The notes beneath the pieces are model-generated. The model did not search any database, had not been told where the DNA came from, and saw nothing but the letters and a program-made list of their open reading frames with translations. This document shows, one piece after another, positions 44,013-52,225 of a DNA stretch of 64,000 bases (position 1 is its first letter; every line of letters begins with the position of its first letter). The DNA comes from a bacterium (GTDB lineage Bacteria > Elusimicrobiota > Elusimicrobia > Elusimicrobiales > UBA9959), in NCBI GenBank assembly GCA_021812825.1, contig JAKAMO010000002.1:1-64000 (forward strand), given 5' to 3'. The position numbers and the translations under genes were made by a program.

Positions 44013-46079
44013 TTACTTGTTCTTCTTCACGTATTTGATGCGGCTGATCTTGGTGCCGGGGAAATAGAAGTCCAGGATCTCGTTGTAGGATTTGTTGTAC
44101 TTGCCGGCCAGCCCCGCCGCGCCGCTCTGGCACATCCCTATGCCGTGCCCCCAGCCGCCCCCGTAGATCCAGTAGTTGCGCACCTTCCCGTTCTTCAGAC
44201 GGTTGACGGAGATGTCGAACAGCGTGCTCTTCAGCGAGCTGTAGCCGAGGATGTTGCGGATCAGGTGCTCCTTGTCCACGTCCACGGTGCGCCTGGTCCC
44301 GATTATCCGCAGCGAGTTGACGTTGCCGGACGGGCTGCGCTTCAGCGGGATGATGTTCACGATGTCGCCCACGGAATAGTCGCGGTTTATCCTGAAGGTC
44401 ATGTCCTTCTGCCTGATGATCTTCAGCCAGCGGAATTCGGAGGCGTGCACCATGCCCGGATAGTTGCAGTTGGCGGACGGATCCCCGGTTATCCACAGGT
44501 GGAAGGCCCAGGGGTCCAGCGGCGCTTCCGTCTTGCCCGGCTCTATGTCCGGCTTCGTGACGAGGTAGGGCACGTCGCCCCAGCCGTTAACCTCTTTCGA
44601 GGCCTGTATCCAGCCGCCGCAGTTGGAGTGGTAGAAGGTGTAGGCCGGCCTGCCGTGGTAGGTGAGTATCTCGCCCTCCGTCTCCACGACGGCCCTGGTG
44701 GTGGTATTGGCCTCGGCGGACTTGCCCTTGTAGGCCTGGCAGTGCTCGCCGTCGCAGATATGATAGCCGTCCCTCTTGTGCACCCCGCCCCTGGCCCGCC
44801 GGATAAGCACCTGGGTCCTGGCCAGCACGGCCTGCGCTTTCAGGGACTCGAAAGGCCACTGTGAAGCCACCTCGCTCGGCACCACGCCCAGCAGGTACAG
44901 CTCGTTCTCGATTATGTTGACCACGCCTATGCCGCGGCCGCCGTTCGGATACAGCTCTATACGGCCGCGGTACTGCCGGTCGGCCCAGCGGAAGAACTGG
45001 TTGATGGTCTTCGTGGTGGCGTCGAAGATGACGCTGCCGCCTTCCTTCGCCGGTATGACCAGTATCGGGCCGGAGAACCGGCCGTGGACCGTGCCGTCCG
45101 CGCCGGTCAGCCTGACCCTGCCGTCCTCGTATTCCGCGGTCCAGGTCTCGTCCGGAGGTATCTCCGCGTAGGTCTTGCCGCTGGCCTTGCCCACTATCTT
45201 CAGGCCCTCGAAGGACTTTATCCTCAGCAGGTTGTTGTGGCCCTGCTTGCCGGTGGCGGTGGTGCCTATGCCGACGCGTATCTTTACGGAGGAGGAGAGG
45301 CTGGCCAGCGCGTCCAGCGGCTCCATCACCAGCGGCTTGGTTATCCTGAACGGCGGCCGTATCTCCTCCGGCTGCTTCGAGAGCTTACCCTCCAGCACCT
45401 TCATCATCTTGGAGGCCACCGGGTGGCCGGGCGCGTAGGAGAGCACGCGGTAGTACTGGTTCCAGGCCTCGTCGAACTTCCCCTGCCGCGTATAGATGCC
45501 CGCCAGCGGCAGCCGGGCCTCGGTAAATGAGGGGTCCTTGCGCAGGGCCTCTATCAGTGCCGATTCCGCCTCGGTGTACATGTCGAAGTTCATGTAGTTC
45601 CAGGCCAGGATATAATCCACTCCGGCGAAGTCGGGGCGGAGCTGTTTGTACTTCACCAGGTGCTCCAGCGTCTTTTCCTTGTCCTCCAGGTTGGAGTAGA
45701 CGCTGGCCAGGCCCAGCTCGGCCCTGGGATTCTCGGCCTTCATGCGGATGGCGGTCTCGAAGGCCGAGCGGGCGCCGTCGTAGTCGGACTGGTGGAAGCG
45801 CAGCCAGCCCAACTCGCTGTAGATGTCCTGGTCGTGAGGGGCGCGCTCCAGTGCCTTCACCAGCGCGGCCGCCGCCTCGTAATAGCGGCCGGTCTCGCGC
45901 AGGCACATGGCGGCGTCCAGCAGCGGGCGCGGGTCCGCCTGGTCCTGAGCCGCCAGCTCCAGATAGGCCGAGGCCGCCTTCGAGAGATCGCCTTTCAGGT
46001 ACAGGGAATACGGGTCCGCCGCCGTGCACGGGCGGGATTGAAAGAGGAGGAATAAAAGAATAAGATTAACTTTCCGCAC
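44013..46079 (-). CDS. SpoIID/LytB-domain protein with N-terminal TPR
   Basis: 688 aa, GTG start at 46079. A signal peptide (about residues 1-20, ending PCTAAD), then TPR-like helical repeats (about 25-220), then a SpoIID/LytB domain with ENELYLLGVVPSEVASQWPF, LKAQAVLARTQVL and WGHGIGMCQSGAAGLA near the C-terminus. SpoIID-type proteins are peptidoglycan lytic transglycosylases or amidase enhancers; here the gene is not in a sporulation setting. The TPR may recruit cell-wall partners. A TATAAT lies at 46099-46104 (minus strand), about 20 bp before the start. Confidence 0.87.
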   Translation of the reverse strand: MRKVNLILLFLLFQSRPCTAADPYSLYLKGDLSKAASAYLELAAQDQADPRPLLDAAMCLRETGRYYEAAAALVKALERAPHDQDIYSELGWLRFHQSDYDGARSAFETAIRMKAENPRAELGLASVYSNLEDKEKTLEHLVKYKQLRPDFAGVDYILAWNYMNFDMYTEAESALIEALRKDPSFTEARLPLAGIYTRQGKFDEAWNQYYRVLSYAPGHPVASKMMKVLEGKLSKQPEEIRPPFRITKPLVMEPLDALASLSSSVKIRVGIGTTATGKQGHNNLLRIKSFEGLKIVGKASGKTYAEIPPDETWTAEYEDGRVRLTGADGTVHGRFSGPILVIPAKEGGSVIFDATTKTINQFFRWADRQYRGRIELYPNGGRGIGVVNIIENELYLLGVVPSEVASQWPFESLKAQAVLARTQVLIRRARGGVHKRDGYHICDGEHCQAYKGKSAEANTTTRAVVETEGEILTYHGRPAYTFYHSNCGGWIQASKEVNGWGDVPYLVTKPDIEPGKTEAPLDPWAFHLWITGDPSANCNYPGMVHASEFRWLKIIRQKDMTFRINRDYSVGDIVNIIPLKRSPSGNVNSLRIIGTRRTVDVDKEHLIRNILGYSSLKSTLFDISVNRLKNGKVRNYWIYGGGWGHGIGMCQSGAAGLAGKYNKSYNEILDFYFPGTKISRIKYVKKNK

Positions 46080-46135
46080 GGCCGTTATATCGTATGAAAT
46101 TATACGCGCGCTGAGAAACGGCCCGGCCCGGGACG

Positions 46136-46708
46136 ATGAAAGAGGATATATCCGACACTGAACTGGTCGCGGCCTTCAAGGCCGGCGATACGGAAGCTCT
46201 CGGGCTGCTGATGGGCCGCCACAAGGACGCTGTCTACGGCTACCTGCTCAGGCTCACCGGGCGCGCCGACGTGGCGGACGACCTCTTCCAGGAGGTGTTC
46301 CTGAAGCTGGTGAAGAACCCCTCCTCCTACAGCGAAAGGGAGAAGTTCAAGGCCTGGCTGTTCACGGTGGCCCGCAACGCGGCGATGGACCATTTCAGAC
46401 GGGACTCCTCCCGCCGCGAGATCCCGCTGGAAGGCGACGGCGAGAAGGCGGGCGCCGCCGACCTGATAGCGTCGGCAGAGCCGGGGCCGGCGGAGTCCTT
46501 CTACGGCAGGGACCTGGCCCGCCGCATAGAGGAGGCGCTGGCCTCGCTGTCGGAAGATCAGCGCGAGGTGTTCTACCTCCGCCACTATTCCCAGCTGTCC
46601 TTCAAGGAGATAGCGGAGCTGCTGAAGGTGCCGATAGGCACGGTGCTCGCCAGGATGAGCCGGGCTGCCGCCAGGCTGCGGGATAAGCTGGGTGACGGGA
46701 TGCAATAA
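46136..46708 (+). CDS. ECF-family RNA polymerase sigma factor
   Basis: 190 aa with sigma region 2 (YLLRLTGRADVADDLFQEVFLKL; FKAWLFTVARNAAMDHFRRD) and region 4 (LSEDQREVFYLRHYSQLSFKEIAELL; GTVLARMSRAAARLR). There is no region 3, as expected for ECF sigma factors. The following gene has the zinc anti-sigma motif, so it is probably held inactive until an envelope signal appears. Confidence 0.92.
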   Translation: MKEDISDTELVAAFKAGDTEALGLLMGRHKDAVYGYLLRLTGRADVADDLFQEVFLKLVKNPSSYSEREKFKAWLFTVARNAAMDHFRRDSSRREIPLEGDGEKAGAADLIASAEPGPAESFYGRDLARRIEEALASLSEDQREVFYLRHYSQLSFKEIAELLKVPIGTVLARMSRAAARLRDKLGDGMQ

Positions 46709-46791
46709 AAACGGGGTGTCCCGCGTTATACCTATGGCCGCCTGATGAGCATAGCTCCTGATGCGGCACGGGCATAGCCCAGGAGCCTGAT

Positions 46792-47262
46792 ATGAACTGC
46801 GGATTCGGAGAAAAACTTATACTGTACCGCTACGGCGAGGCCGGAGAAGCCATCGAGGCGGAAGTGCGCGCGCACCTGGTGGGCTGCGCCGCCTGCCGCG
46901 GCGAGCTGGCGGCCCTGGAGGCCGCCGAGGCTTCCCTGGCCGCCGGCGCCGCCGGGCCTTCGCCGGCGGCCGTCGCGGCGGTCATGGGCGCGGCCCGCAG
47001 TTCCGGGCGCGGTCTGTTCTCCTTCAACTGGGGCGAGGCCCTGCTCTCCGGAGGGCTGGCCGCCGCGCTGTTCTTTATTCTCACCGTCTCCGGCCACCGG
47101 GCCGCGGACCTGGCATGGAACAACGGCCTGGACGACAAGCTCGATAACGTCGAGTACTCGGTCTATCAGGCGCAGGCGGATATCAACTCGTCCTCAATGG
47201 ACTGGGAATACGGCATAAGCTCCCTTGAGGACGAGACCCTGGATCTTAGTAAGAACGTTTAG
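46792..47262 (+). CDS. Zinc-type anti-sigma factor, single transmembrane helix
   Basis: 156 aa. N-terminal ZAS-type motif: Cys3, then His28-x3-Cys32-x2-Cys35 (HLVGCAAC). One transmembrane helix at about residues 83-101 and a short acidic periplasmic tail. This is the form of membrane anti-sigma factors that bind ECF sigma factors. It lies 83 bp after the sigma gene on the same strand, the common arrangement. Confidence 0.83.
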   Translation: MNCGFGEKLILYRYGEAGEAIEAEVRAHLVGCAACRGELAALEAAEASLAAGAAGPSPAAVAAVMGAARSSGRGLFSFNWGEALLSGGLAAALFFILTVSGHRAADLAWNNGLDDKLDNVEYSVYQAQADINSSSMDWEYGISSLEDETLDLSKNV

Positions 47263-47285
47263 CGGCGGGGACTTCAGGAGGATAT

Positions 47286-47990
47286 ATGAAGAGGAAATGG
47301 ATACTTTGGATGATGGCTCTGGCCCTGGCGGCGGCGCCGGCGCTGGTAAGCGCTCAGAACGGGCCTGGTCCTGACGATGAGGACGAGGCCGGAATGGACA
47401 TGCCTCAGCAGCCCGGCGGCCCCGGCATGGGCCCGGGCCAGGGAATGGGCATGGGGCCCGGCCAGGGAATGGGGCCGGGCGGCATGGACCGCCAGATGAT
47501 GAAAGGCAGGATGATGCGCGGCGGCATGGGCGGCCCGGGCTTCATATCCGAGGAGGAGGTGCTCAAGACCATCAACAAACACGATCCGGCCTTCGGCAAG
47601 AAGATGGAGCAGCTGCGCGAGGCCGCCCCCGGCAAGTACAAGATGGTCATACAGATGTCCGGCAAACTGTTCGCCGCCGCCCGTATGGAGAAGGACGAGA
47701 GCCTGGAGAAGGACGCGGTGCGCGCTCTCTCGCTGGAATTCGAGAGCAAGGAGCTCTCTATGTCCTACGGCAAGGCATCCGACTCCGAAAAGAAGGAAAT
47801 AAAGGCGAAGCTGAGCAAGGCGCTTTCCGAGCTCTTCGACCTAAAGAGCAAGGGTCAGGAACTGCGCGTCAAGCGCATGGAAGAGGACCTCGGCAACCTG
47901 AAGAAGAGGCTGGAGAAGCGGAAGGCCAACAAGGACAAGATAGTGCAGCAGCGCTTGGACCAGCTTACCGGCGAAGGCTATGGCTGGTAA
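47286..47990 (+). CDS. Periplasmic Met/Gly/Pro-rich coiled-coil protein
   Basis: 234 aa with a signal peptide (residues 1-23, ending LVSAQ). Residues about 38-85 are low complexity, rich in Met, Gly and Pro (repeats such as GMGPGQGMG). The rest is a charged helical region, likely coiled coil (about 140-230). Met-rich stretches often bind copper or silver. It is 23 bases after the anti-sigma gene with AGGAGG before the start, so it is a likely target or partner of the sigma system, reminiscent of CpxP/Spy-type stress chaperones. Confidence 0.75.
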   Translation: MKRKWILWMMALALAAAPALVSAQNGPGPDDEDEAGMDMPQQPGGPGMGPGQGMGMGPGQGMGPGGMDRQMMKGRMMRGGMGGPGFISEEEVLKTINKHDPAFGKKMEQLREAAPGKYKMVIQMSGKLFAAARMEKDESLEKDAVRALSLEFESKELSMSYGKASDSEKKEIKAKLSKALSELFDLKSKGQELRVKRMEEDLGNLKKRLEKRKANKDKIVQQRLDQLTGEGYGW

Positions 47991-48066
47991 GCCGGAAGCT
48001 GTCCGAGAAAGGACAGTTTCAGCCGAAGGAAAGCCAGGACAGGCCGGTAATTGACGGTTCTGCCGC

Positions 48067-48098
48067 GGGAAGGCCCGGTCACCGGGCCTTCCCTTTTT
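48067..48098 (+). terminator. Terminator of the sigma operon
   Basis: A 12-13-bp stem GGGAAGGCCCGGT/ACCGGGCCTTCCC followed by five T. Confidence 0.88.
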
Positions 48099-48099
48099 A

Positions 48100-48129
48100 T
48101 TGCGTTGACCCAAGCGCGCATTCTATAAT
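48100..48129 (+). promoter_or_regulatory. Promoter of the Pro-rich protein gene
   Basis: TTGCGT (48100-48105), 18-base spacer, TATAAT (48124-48129), 33 bp before the ATG at 48163. Confidence 0.6.
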
Positions 48130-48162
48130 AAGGGGGATGCTAACTCCGGAAAGGAGCGGTAT

Positions 48163-48546
48163 ATGATGTCAGGAAAGTTCGCGGGTAATGGCAAGAGAGC
48201 GCTGTTGGCGGCGGCACTGGCCTTCTGCGCCTGCAAGGAGAAACCTGCTCCGCCGCCCCAGCCCGGAACCGGGACCGCCGTTCCGCAGGCCGAAGCCCCC
48301 GCCGAGCCCGCTCAGCAGCCAGAACCGGAGCAACCGGCTATCCCCACTCTCGACGCTTCCGCGTTCGGCGTGGACCAGCCGGCCGCGCAGCCGTCTCCGG
48401 TCGCCTACCAGCCGGGCTATGGCCAAACGCAGGCCTCGCCCACCCAGGCAGCACAGCCGCAAAGCGCCCCGGTGCCGCCTGCGGACGGCAGTGGCAAGCC
48501 TGAGCCGCCGCCGATCCCGGCGGTGCACGGGCCCAATAACCCGTAG
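48163..48546 (+). CDS. Pro/Ala/Gln-rich secreted or lipoprotein, unknown
   Basis: 127 aa. An N-terminal hydrophobic stretch ends in AFCACKEK, which may be a weak lipobox. The rest is low-complexity Pro/Ala/Gln (PPPQPGTGTAVPQ; a later PAVHGPNNP end) and probably disordered, like a spacer crossing the periplasm or cell surface. It has its own promoter and an AAAGGAGC site. Convergent with the following subtilase gene. Confidence 0.6.
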   Translation: MMSGKFAGNGKRALLAAALAFCACKEKPAPPPQPGTGTAVPQAEAPAEPAQQPEPEQPAIPTLDASAFGVDQPAAQPSPVAYQPGYGQTQASPTQAAQPQSAPVPPADGSGKPEPPPIPAVHGPNNP

Positions 48547-48553
48547 AACTCCG

Positions 48554-49774
48554 CTATTTTCCTGAAAGTATGTTGTTGACCAGGTAGGACGCTACCGGGG
48601 CTCCTGCGCCCTGCTCTTCGGCCGGGAGGCCGAGGTTGTAGGAAGCTTTGCCCAGGGCCTGCCGGAGCGCGGTTTCCCCGCGCACTCCTAGCCCGGCGGC
48701 GAGAGCGGCCAGGCCCGAGACGTGCGGAGCGGCCTGCGAGGTGCCGGATATCAGGCGGAAGGACCCGCCCGGGAACGCGGAGAAGATCCGCACACCGGGC
48801 TCTGTGAAATCTATCTCCGGCCCCCGGCTGGAGAAGGACGCGAGTTTGTTGGAGAAATCCAGGGCGGAGACGGCCACCGCGTCCTCGAAGGCCGCAGGGT
48901 AGCCTACCGGCCCGCCGTCGTTGCCGGCTGCGCAGACCACCAGTATCCCGGCCGCCCTGGCCGCTTTCACGGCTTTGCCCTGCGCGGCGGAGAATTTTTG
49001 AGATCCGAGGCTCATGTTCATTACGTCCGGCCGCTGCGCCACGGCCCATTCCATGCCCTCTATGATCTGGGAGACCTTGCCGGTGCCGCTGCTGTTGAGC
49101 ACCTTCACCGGTATTATCTTGGCCTCCGGGGCTATCCCGGCCATGCCGCTCCAGTTGAGCGCGCCGGCGATGATGCCGGAAACGTGAGTGCCGTGTCCTT
49201 TATCGTCGAAAGGTTCCGCTCCGGGGGTGATGACGTTATAGCCGGGCAGGCAGTTGGGGGCCAGGTCGGGGTGGGAACAGTCGGCGCCGGTGTCCAGCAC
49301 CGCTACGCGGGCGCCGGCGCCCCTGGCCATTTTCCAGGCGCGGGTAACCTGCAGCCTTCCGGCGCTCCAGGGGAGCTTCTCTATGCGGCCTTCGGCGTTG
49401 GAGGTGGTGATGTAGGGCGGCGAGACCGGGGCCGGGGTGGAAACTTCCACTGCCGCCTGCTCGCGGGCGGCGGCGTACAGCTCCGCCTGCGCTTCTTCCA
49501 GCGTGACCGGAGCTTCGCCGGCCAGCCAGTAGATATCCTCGTCGTCCTCCGCGCTGTCGACCCCGGGGGCGCGGGAGATGTCCGCCGAACGGGGGGCGTC
49601 CGGGAATTCGGCCAGCAGGCCGTTGATGAAGGGGAAAGACCTGAGCACGCGGCCGCCCCGGCTCTCTACGGTCCGCGCCTGCTCCGCTGTCCCGACGCCA
49701 GCGGCGAAAGTGATCATCTTCTGGCCGGCGAAGGCCTGGGGCGCAAAGGCGAGCAGCAGAGCCAGGAGTTTCAT
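48554..49774 (-). CDS. Secreted subtilisin-family serine protease
   Basis: 406 aa with signal peptide (about residues 1-16, ending QAFAGQ), a prodomain with an I9-like start, and an S8 catalytic domain. Catalytic triad segments: Asp in VAVLDTGADCSHPD, His in GHGTHVSGII, Ser in SGTSQAAPHVSG; oxyanion Asn in CAAGNDGGPV. It shares strong similarity with the next upstream gene, implying a tandem duplication. TAAAAT lies 7 bases before the ATG on the minus strand with no ribosome binding site, so it may be leaderless. The frame extends upstream but 49774 gives the signal. Confidence 0.92.
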   Translation of the reverse strand: MKLLALLLAFAPQAFAGQKMITFAAGVGTAEQARTVESRGGRVLRSFPFINGLLAEFPDAPRSADISRAPGVDSAEDDEDIYWLAGEAPVTLEEAQAELYAAAREQAAVEVSTPAPVSPPYITTSNAEGRIEKLPWSAGRLQVTRAWKMARGAGARVAVLDTGADCSHPDLAPNCLPGYNVITPGAEPFDDKGHGTHVSGIIAGALNWSGMAGIAPEAKIIPVKVLNSSGTGKVSQIIEGMEWAVAQRPDVMNMSLGSQKFSAAQGKAVKAARAAGILVVCAAGNDGGPVGYPAAFEDAVAVSALDFSNKLASFSSRGPEIDFTEPGVRIFSAFPGGSFRLISGTSQAAPHVSGLAALAAGLGVRGETALRQALGKASYNLGLPAEEQGAGAPVASYLVNNILSGK

Positions 49775-49793
49775 GGAATAGATTTTACAAAAA

Positions 49794-49823
49794 TAAAAAA
49801 GCCCCGCGGTCCGCCCGCGGGGC
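49794..49823 (-). terminator. Terminator between the two subtilase genes
   Basis: Stem GCCCCGCGG/CCGCGGGGC (49801-49809 with 49815-49823) followed on the minus strand by a T-run (49794-49800). Confidence 0.85.
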
Positions 49824-49845
49824 TTTTTAGTGCCAGGCCGTCCGC

Positions 49846-51054
49846 TCAACGAACCAGCTTGAAGGCGTTCACCAGGCCGGCGCCCTGGTCGGTGGGCTTG
49901 AGGCCGGGCAGCTGGGTGGCCGCCGCCTTGAGGGCCGCGCGCACCGCGTCCGGGCCGTGGGCTCCGGCTCCTATCGCCAGAGCGGCCAGGCCGGCCACGT
50001 GCGGGCTGGCCATCGAAGTACCGGACATGCCGGTGTAGCCGCCGCCCTTCTTGCAGGAGGTTATGTTGACGCCGGGGGCTATCACGGCTATCTCCGGGCC
50101 CTTCGAGGAGAAGTTCGCCAGCTGGTCTGAGGAGTTGGAGGCCGAGACGGCTATGGCCTCCGGGTACTTGGCCGGATAGTTCACAGGGCCTGAGTCGTTG
50201 CCGGCGGCGCAGACCACGGTAACGCCGGCTTCCTTGGCCTTCTTCATCACCTGGGCGAGGGCGTCGGTGCCGGAGCGGCCGCCGAGGCTCATGTTGATGA
50301 CGTCCATGTGATGCTCTATGGCCCACTCTATGCCGGCCACTATCCAGGAGTACTGGCCGGAGCCGTTCTTGTCCAGGACCTTGACCGCGTAGAGGTCTGC
50401 CTCGGGGGCTATGCCGACCACGCCCTTGCCGTCCCTGATGGCGCCAATGGTGCCGGAGACGTGGGTGCCGTGGCCGTGGTCGTCCATCGGATCGCTGGTG
50501 TTGGTCACCTCGTTATAGCCGCCCTTGTAATGGGCGGCGAGGTCGGGATGGGTATAGTCCATGCCGGTGTCGACTATCGCTACCTTGACGCCCTTGCCGG
50601 CGGTGTAGTCCCAGGCGGCGGCGGCGTTGACGCGCTTTACGCCCCAGGGTATCTCAGCCTCGGCCGGGTCGGCCTTGGGCAGTATCTCATCGAAAGCGCC
50701 GGCCCACTGCGCCTCGCCGGAGCGTATGGCGCCGAGGGCGCTCTCCACGGAGGGCAGCGGCACGGAGCTCATGGAGGCCGGAGACGACTCTATCCACTTG
50801 ATATAGCGGTCCTCGTCAACGTGCGTGACGCCGCTCAGGGTGTAGATGCTGGCGTCCTTGACGTCGTCGGGAAAGCTGGCCACCACCGCGTGCACCAGGT
50901 GGAAGCGGCGGGTCACCTGACCGCCGAGGCTCTCGATGCTCTTATCGATGCCGCCCTTGTAGGCGGGGTCGAAGCTGACTATCTTCTGCGAGGCCTTCGC
51001 GCCGACGGCTGTTGCCATCATTATCGCGGCGGCCAGGGTCAAGAGTTTCTTCAT
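49846..51054 (-). CDS. Secreted subtilisin-family serine protease
   Basis: 402 aa. Signal peptide about 1-21 (GAKASQ), I9-type inhibitor prodomain (about 25-85, HVDEDRYIKWI at its end), then the S8 domain. Triad: Asp in AIVDTGMDYTHPD, His in GHGTHVSGT, Ser in SGTSMASPHVAG; oxyanion Asn in CAAGNDSGPVN. Typical extracellular protease. AGGTAGCT precedes the ATG. Paralog of the gene just downstream. Confidence 0.95.
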   Translation of the reverse strand: MKKLLTLAAAIMMATAVGAKASQKIVSFDPAYKGGIDKSIESLGGQVTRRFHLVHAVVASFPDDVKDASIYTLSGVTHVDEDRYIKWIESSPASMSSVPLPSVESALGAIRSGEAQWAGAFDEILPKADPAEAEIPWGVKRVNAAAAWDYTAGKGVKVAIVDTGMDYTHPDLAAHYKGGYNEVTNTSDPMDDHGHGTHVSGTIGAIRDGKGVVGIAPEADLYAVKVLDKNGSGQYSWIVAGIEWAIEHHMDVINMSLGGRSGTDALAQVMKKAKEAGVTVVCAAGNDSGPVNYPAKYPEAIAVSASNSSDQLANFSSKGPEIAVIAPGVNITSCKKGGGYTGMSGTSMASPHVAGLAALAIGAGAHGPDAVRAALKAAATQLPGLKPTDQGAGLVNAFKLVR

Positions 51055-51198
51055 TAGCTACCTCCGTGGAAAAGGGTCCGAAGGACCTAAGGGGAATATA
51101 GGACTTTTGTTTGACGAGTGTCAACTGATCTAGGTCAAGTCGGTGGGTGTCCGGATGGGGGCGGAGGAGGCTCCGCGCCGTCCTCTGCCCGTCCGGGA

Positions 51199-52104
51199 TT
51201 AGAACGGAGTGGTCTTTACCTTGCTGGTGTCGAACCTGCCTACCACGCCAGAGACGTCCTTATTGCCCATCAGCATGGTAAGGGTCTGCGGATTCTGCAT
51301 CGCCATCTGCATCAGCTGCGGGTTGGAATTGATGATATCGGCCAGCTTGTCCGGGTCGTTCATCAGGGCTTTCGCGGCCGGTGTGTCCATCATGGCGCCT
51401 ATAAGGCCGCTCGAGGCCACGGCGCTGACTATGGCGGGGTTGTTGAGGGCGGCTTTGACCACCGGATTATTGAGGAAGTCCGCCGGGCCTGGGCCCTTCA
51501 GATAATTTGCCAGGCCTTCCGGGCTGCCGGTGGCCGCTTTCACGGTGGCGCGGGACATGAAGCCGTTGACGATATATTTGTTGTTGAGCAGCGCCTTCAC
51601 CGCCGCCGGGCTGCCCATCACCTTGCTGACGGCCGTGGTCAGGTAGCCTTTTTGATAGCCCATGCCGGTCTGGGCCTTCACTTTCGCCTCGTCGGGAGGC
51701 AGGGAATAATTGCCTGTCTGGCCGCCGGAGTCCTGGCGGCCGCCGCTCTGGGCGTACTTCTTTTCATTGCCGGCCGCCTGTCCTCCGGAGGACGCAGGGC
51801 GGCCGTCCTTCTGTCCGGAAGAGGTTATGGAGCCGCCGACGCCCAGTTCCTCGCCATCCTTTCCGTCGCCGCGGTACCTTACGCTGTAGCCGCTGTCCGT
51901 CAGGCCCGGGTTGTAGCCTTCGGTCTGGCTCTTCTTTATATTCCCGCTTTCCGCGTTAAAGGCGTTGTACTCATCCTTGGAAAGGTCCATGTCGCTGGAG
52001 TTGACCTTCTTCATCCAGAGTATCAGCGGTATGGCTATTATGACGTACACGGGCGTCATGTACAGCCAGATCTTCCAGCCTGCTTTCTTTTGTTCGCCTT
52101 CCAT
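51199..52104 (-). CDS. Membrane-anchored protein with STI1-like NP repeats
   Basis: 301 aa. One transmembrane helix (about residues 11-30), then a Gly/Ser/Lys-rich, probably disordered segment (about 50-145), then a C-terminal helical part with repeated Asn/Asp-Pro-x-hydrophobic units (NNPVVKAALNNPAIVSAV; NDPDKLADIINSNPQLMQMA; QNPQTLTMLMG). These resemble the STI1/DP repeats of co-chaperones, but this is a weak analogy. Start chosen at 52104, which sits right after a promoter, implying a leaderless message. Confidence 0.65.
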   Translation of the reverse strand: MEGEQKKAGWKIWLYMTPVYVIIAIPLILWMKKVNSSDMDLSKDEYNAFNAESGNIKKSQTEGYNPGLTDSGYSVRYRGDGKDGEELGVGGSITSSGQKDGRPASSGGQAAGNEKKYAQSGGRQDSGGQTGNYSLPPDEAKVKAQTGMGYQKGYLTTAVSKVMGSPAAVKALLNNKYIVNGFMSRATVKAATGSPEGLANYLKGPGPADFLNNPVVKAALNNPAIVSAVASSGLIGAMMDTPAAKALMNDPDKLADIINSNPQLMQMAMQNPQTLTMLMGNKDVSGVVGRFDTSKVKTTPF

Positions 52105-52110
52105 AAAGAT

Positions 52111-52140
52111 AATATAACACCCAAGGCGATGGTTAGTCAA
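52111..52140 (-). promoter_or_regulatory. Promoter of the NP-repeat gene, leaderless layout
   Basis: Minus-strand TTGACT (complement of 52135-52140), 18-base spacer, TATATT (complement of 52111-52116). The ATG begins 6 bases after the -10, at the expected transcription start. Confidence 0.65.
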
Positions 52141-52150
52141 CAGTCCTTAA

Positions 52151-52180
52151 TTGCTTTCTCCGGCAAGATATGGCTATAAT
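52151..52180 (+). promoter_or_regulatory. Promoter of the GT2 gene
   Basis: TTGCTT (52151-52156), 18-base spacer, TATAAT (52175-52180), then GATATC at 52185-52190. Divergent from the promoter of the NP-repeat gene. Confidence 0.6.
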
Positions 52181-52190
52181 TATCGATATC

Positions 52191-52225
52191 CATAGCCGGC
52201 CTTAAAAGCCGGCTGGGTCGCTATG
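52191..52225 (+). promoter_or_regulatory. Leader hairpin covering the GT2 start codon
   Basis: CATAGC (52191-52196) is complementary to GCTATG (52220-52225), which contains the ATG, and the inner GCCGGC pair (52195-52200 with 52208-52213) strengthens the fold. The start codon could be hidden in a hairpin. Regulation is inferred. Confidence 0.4.
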
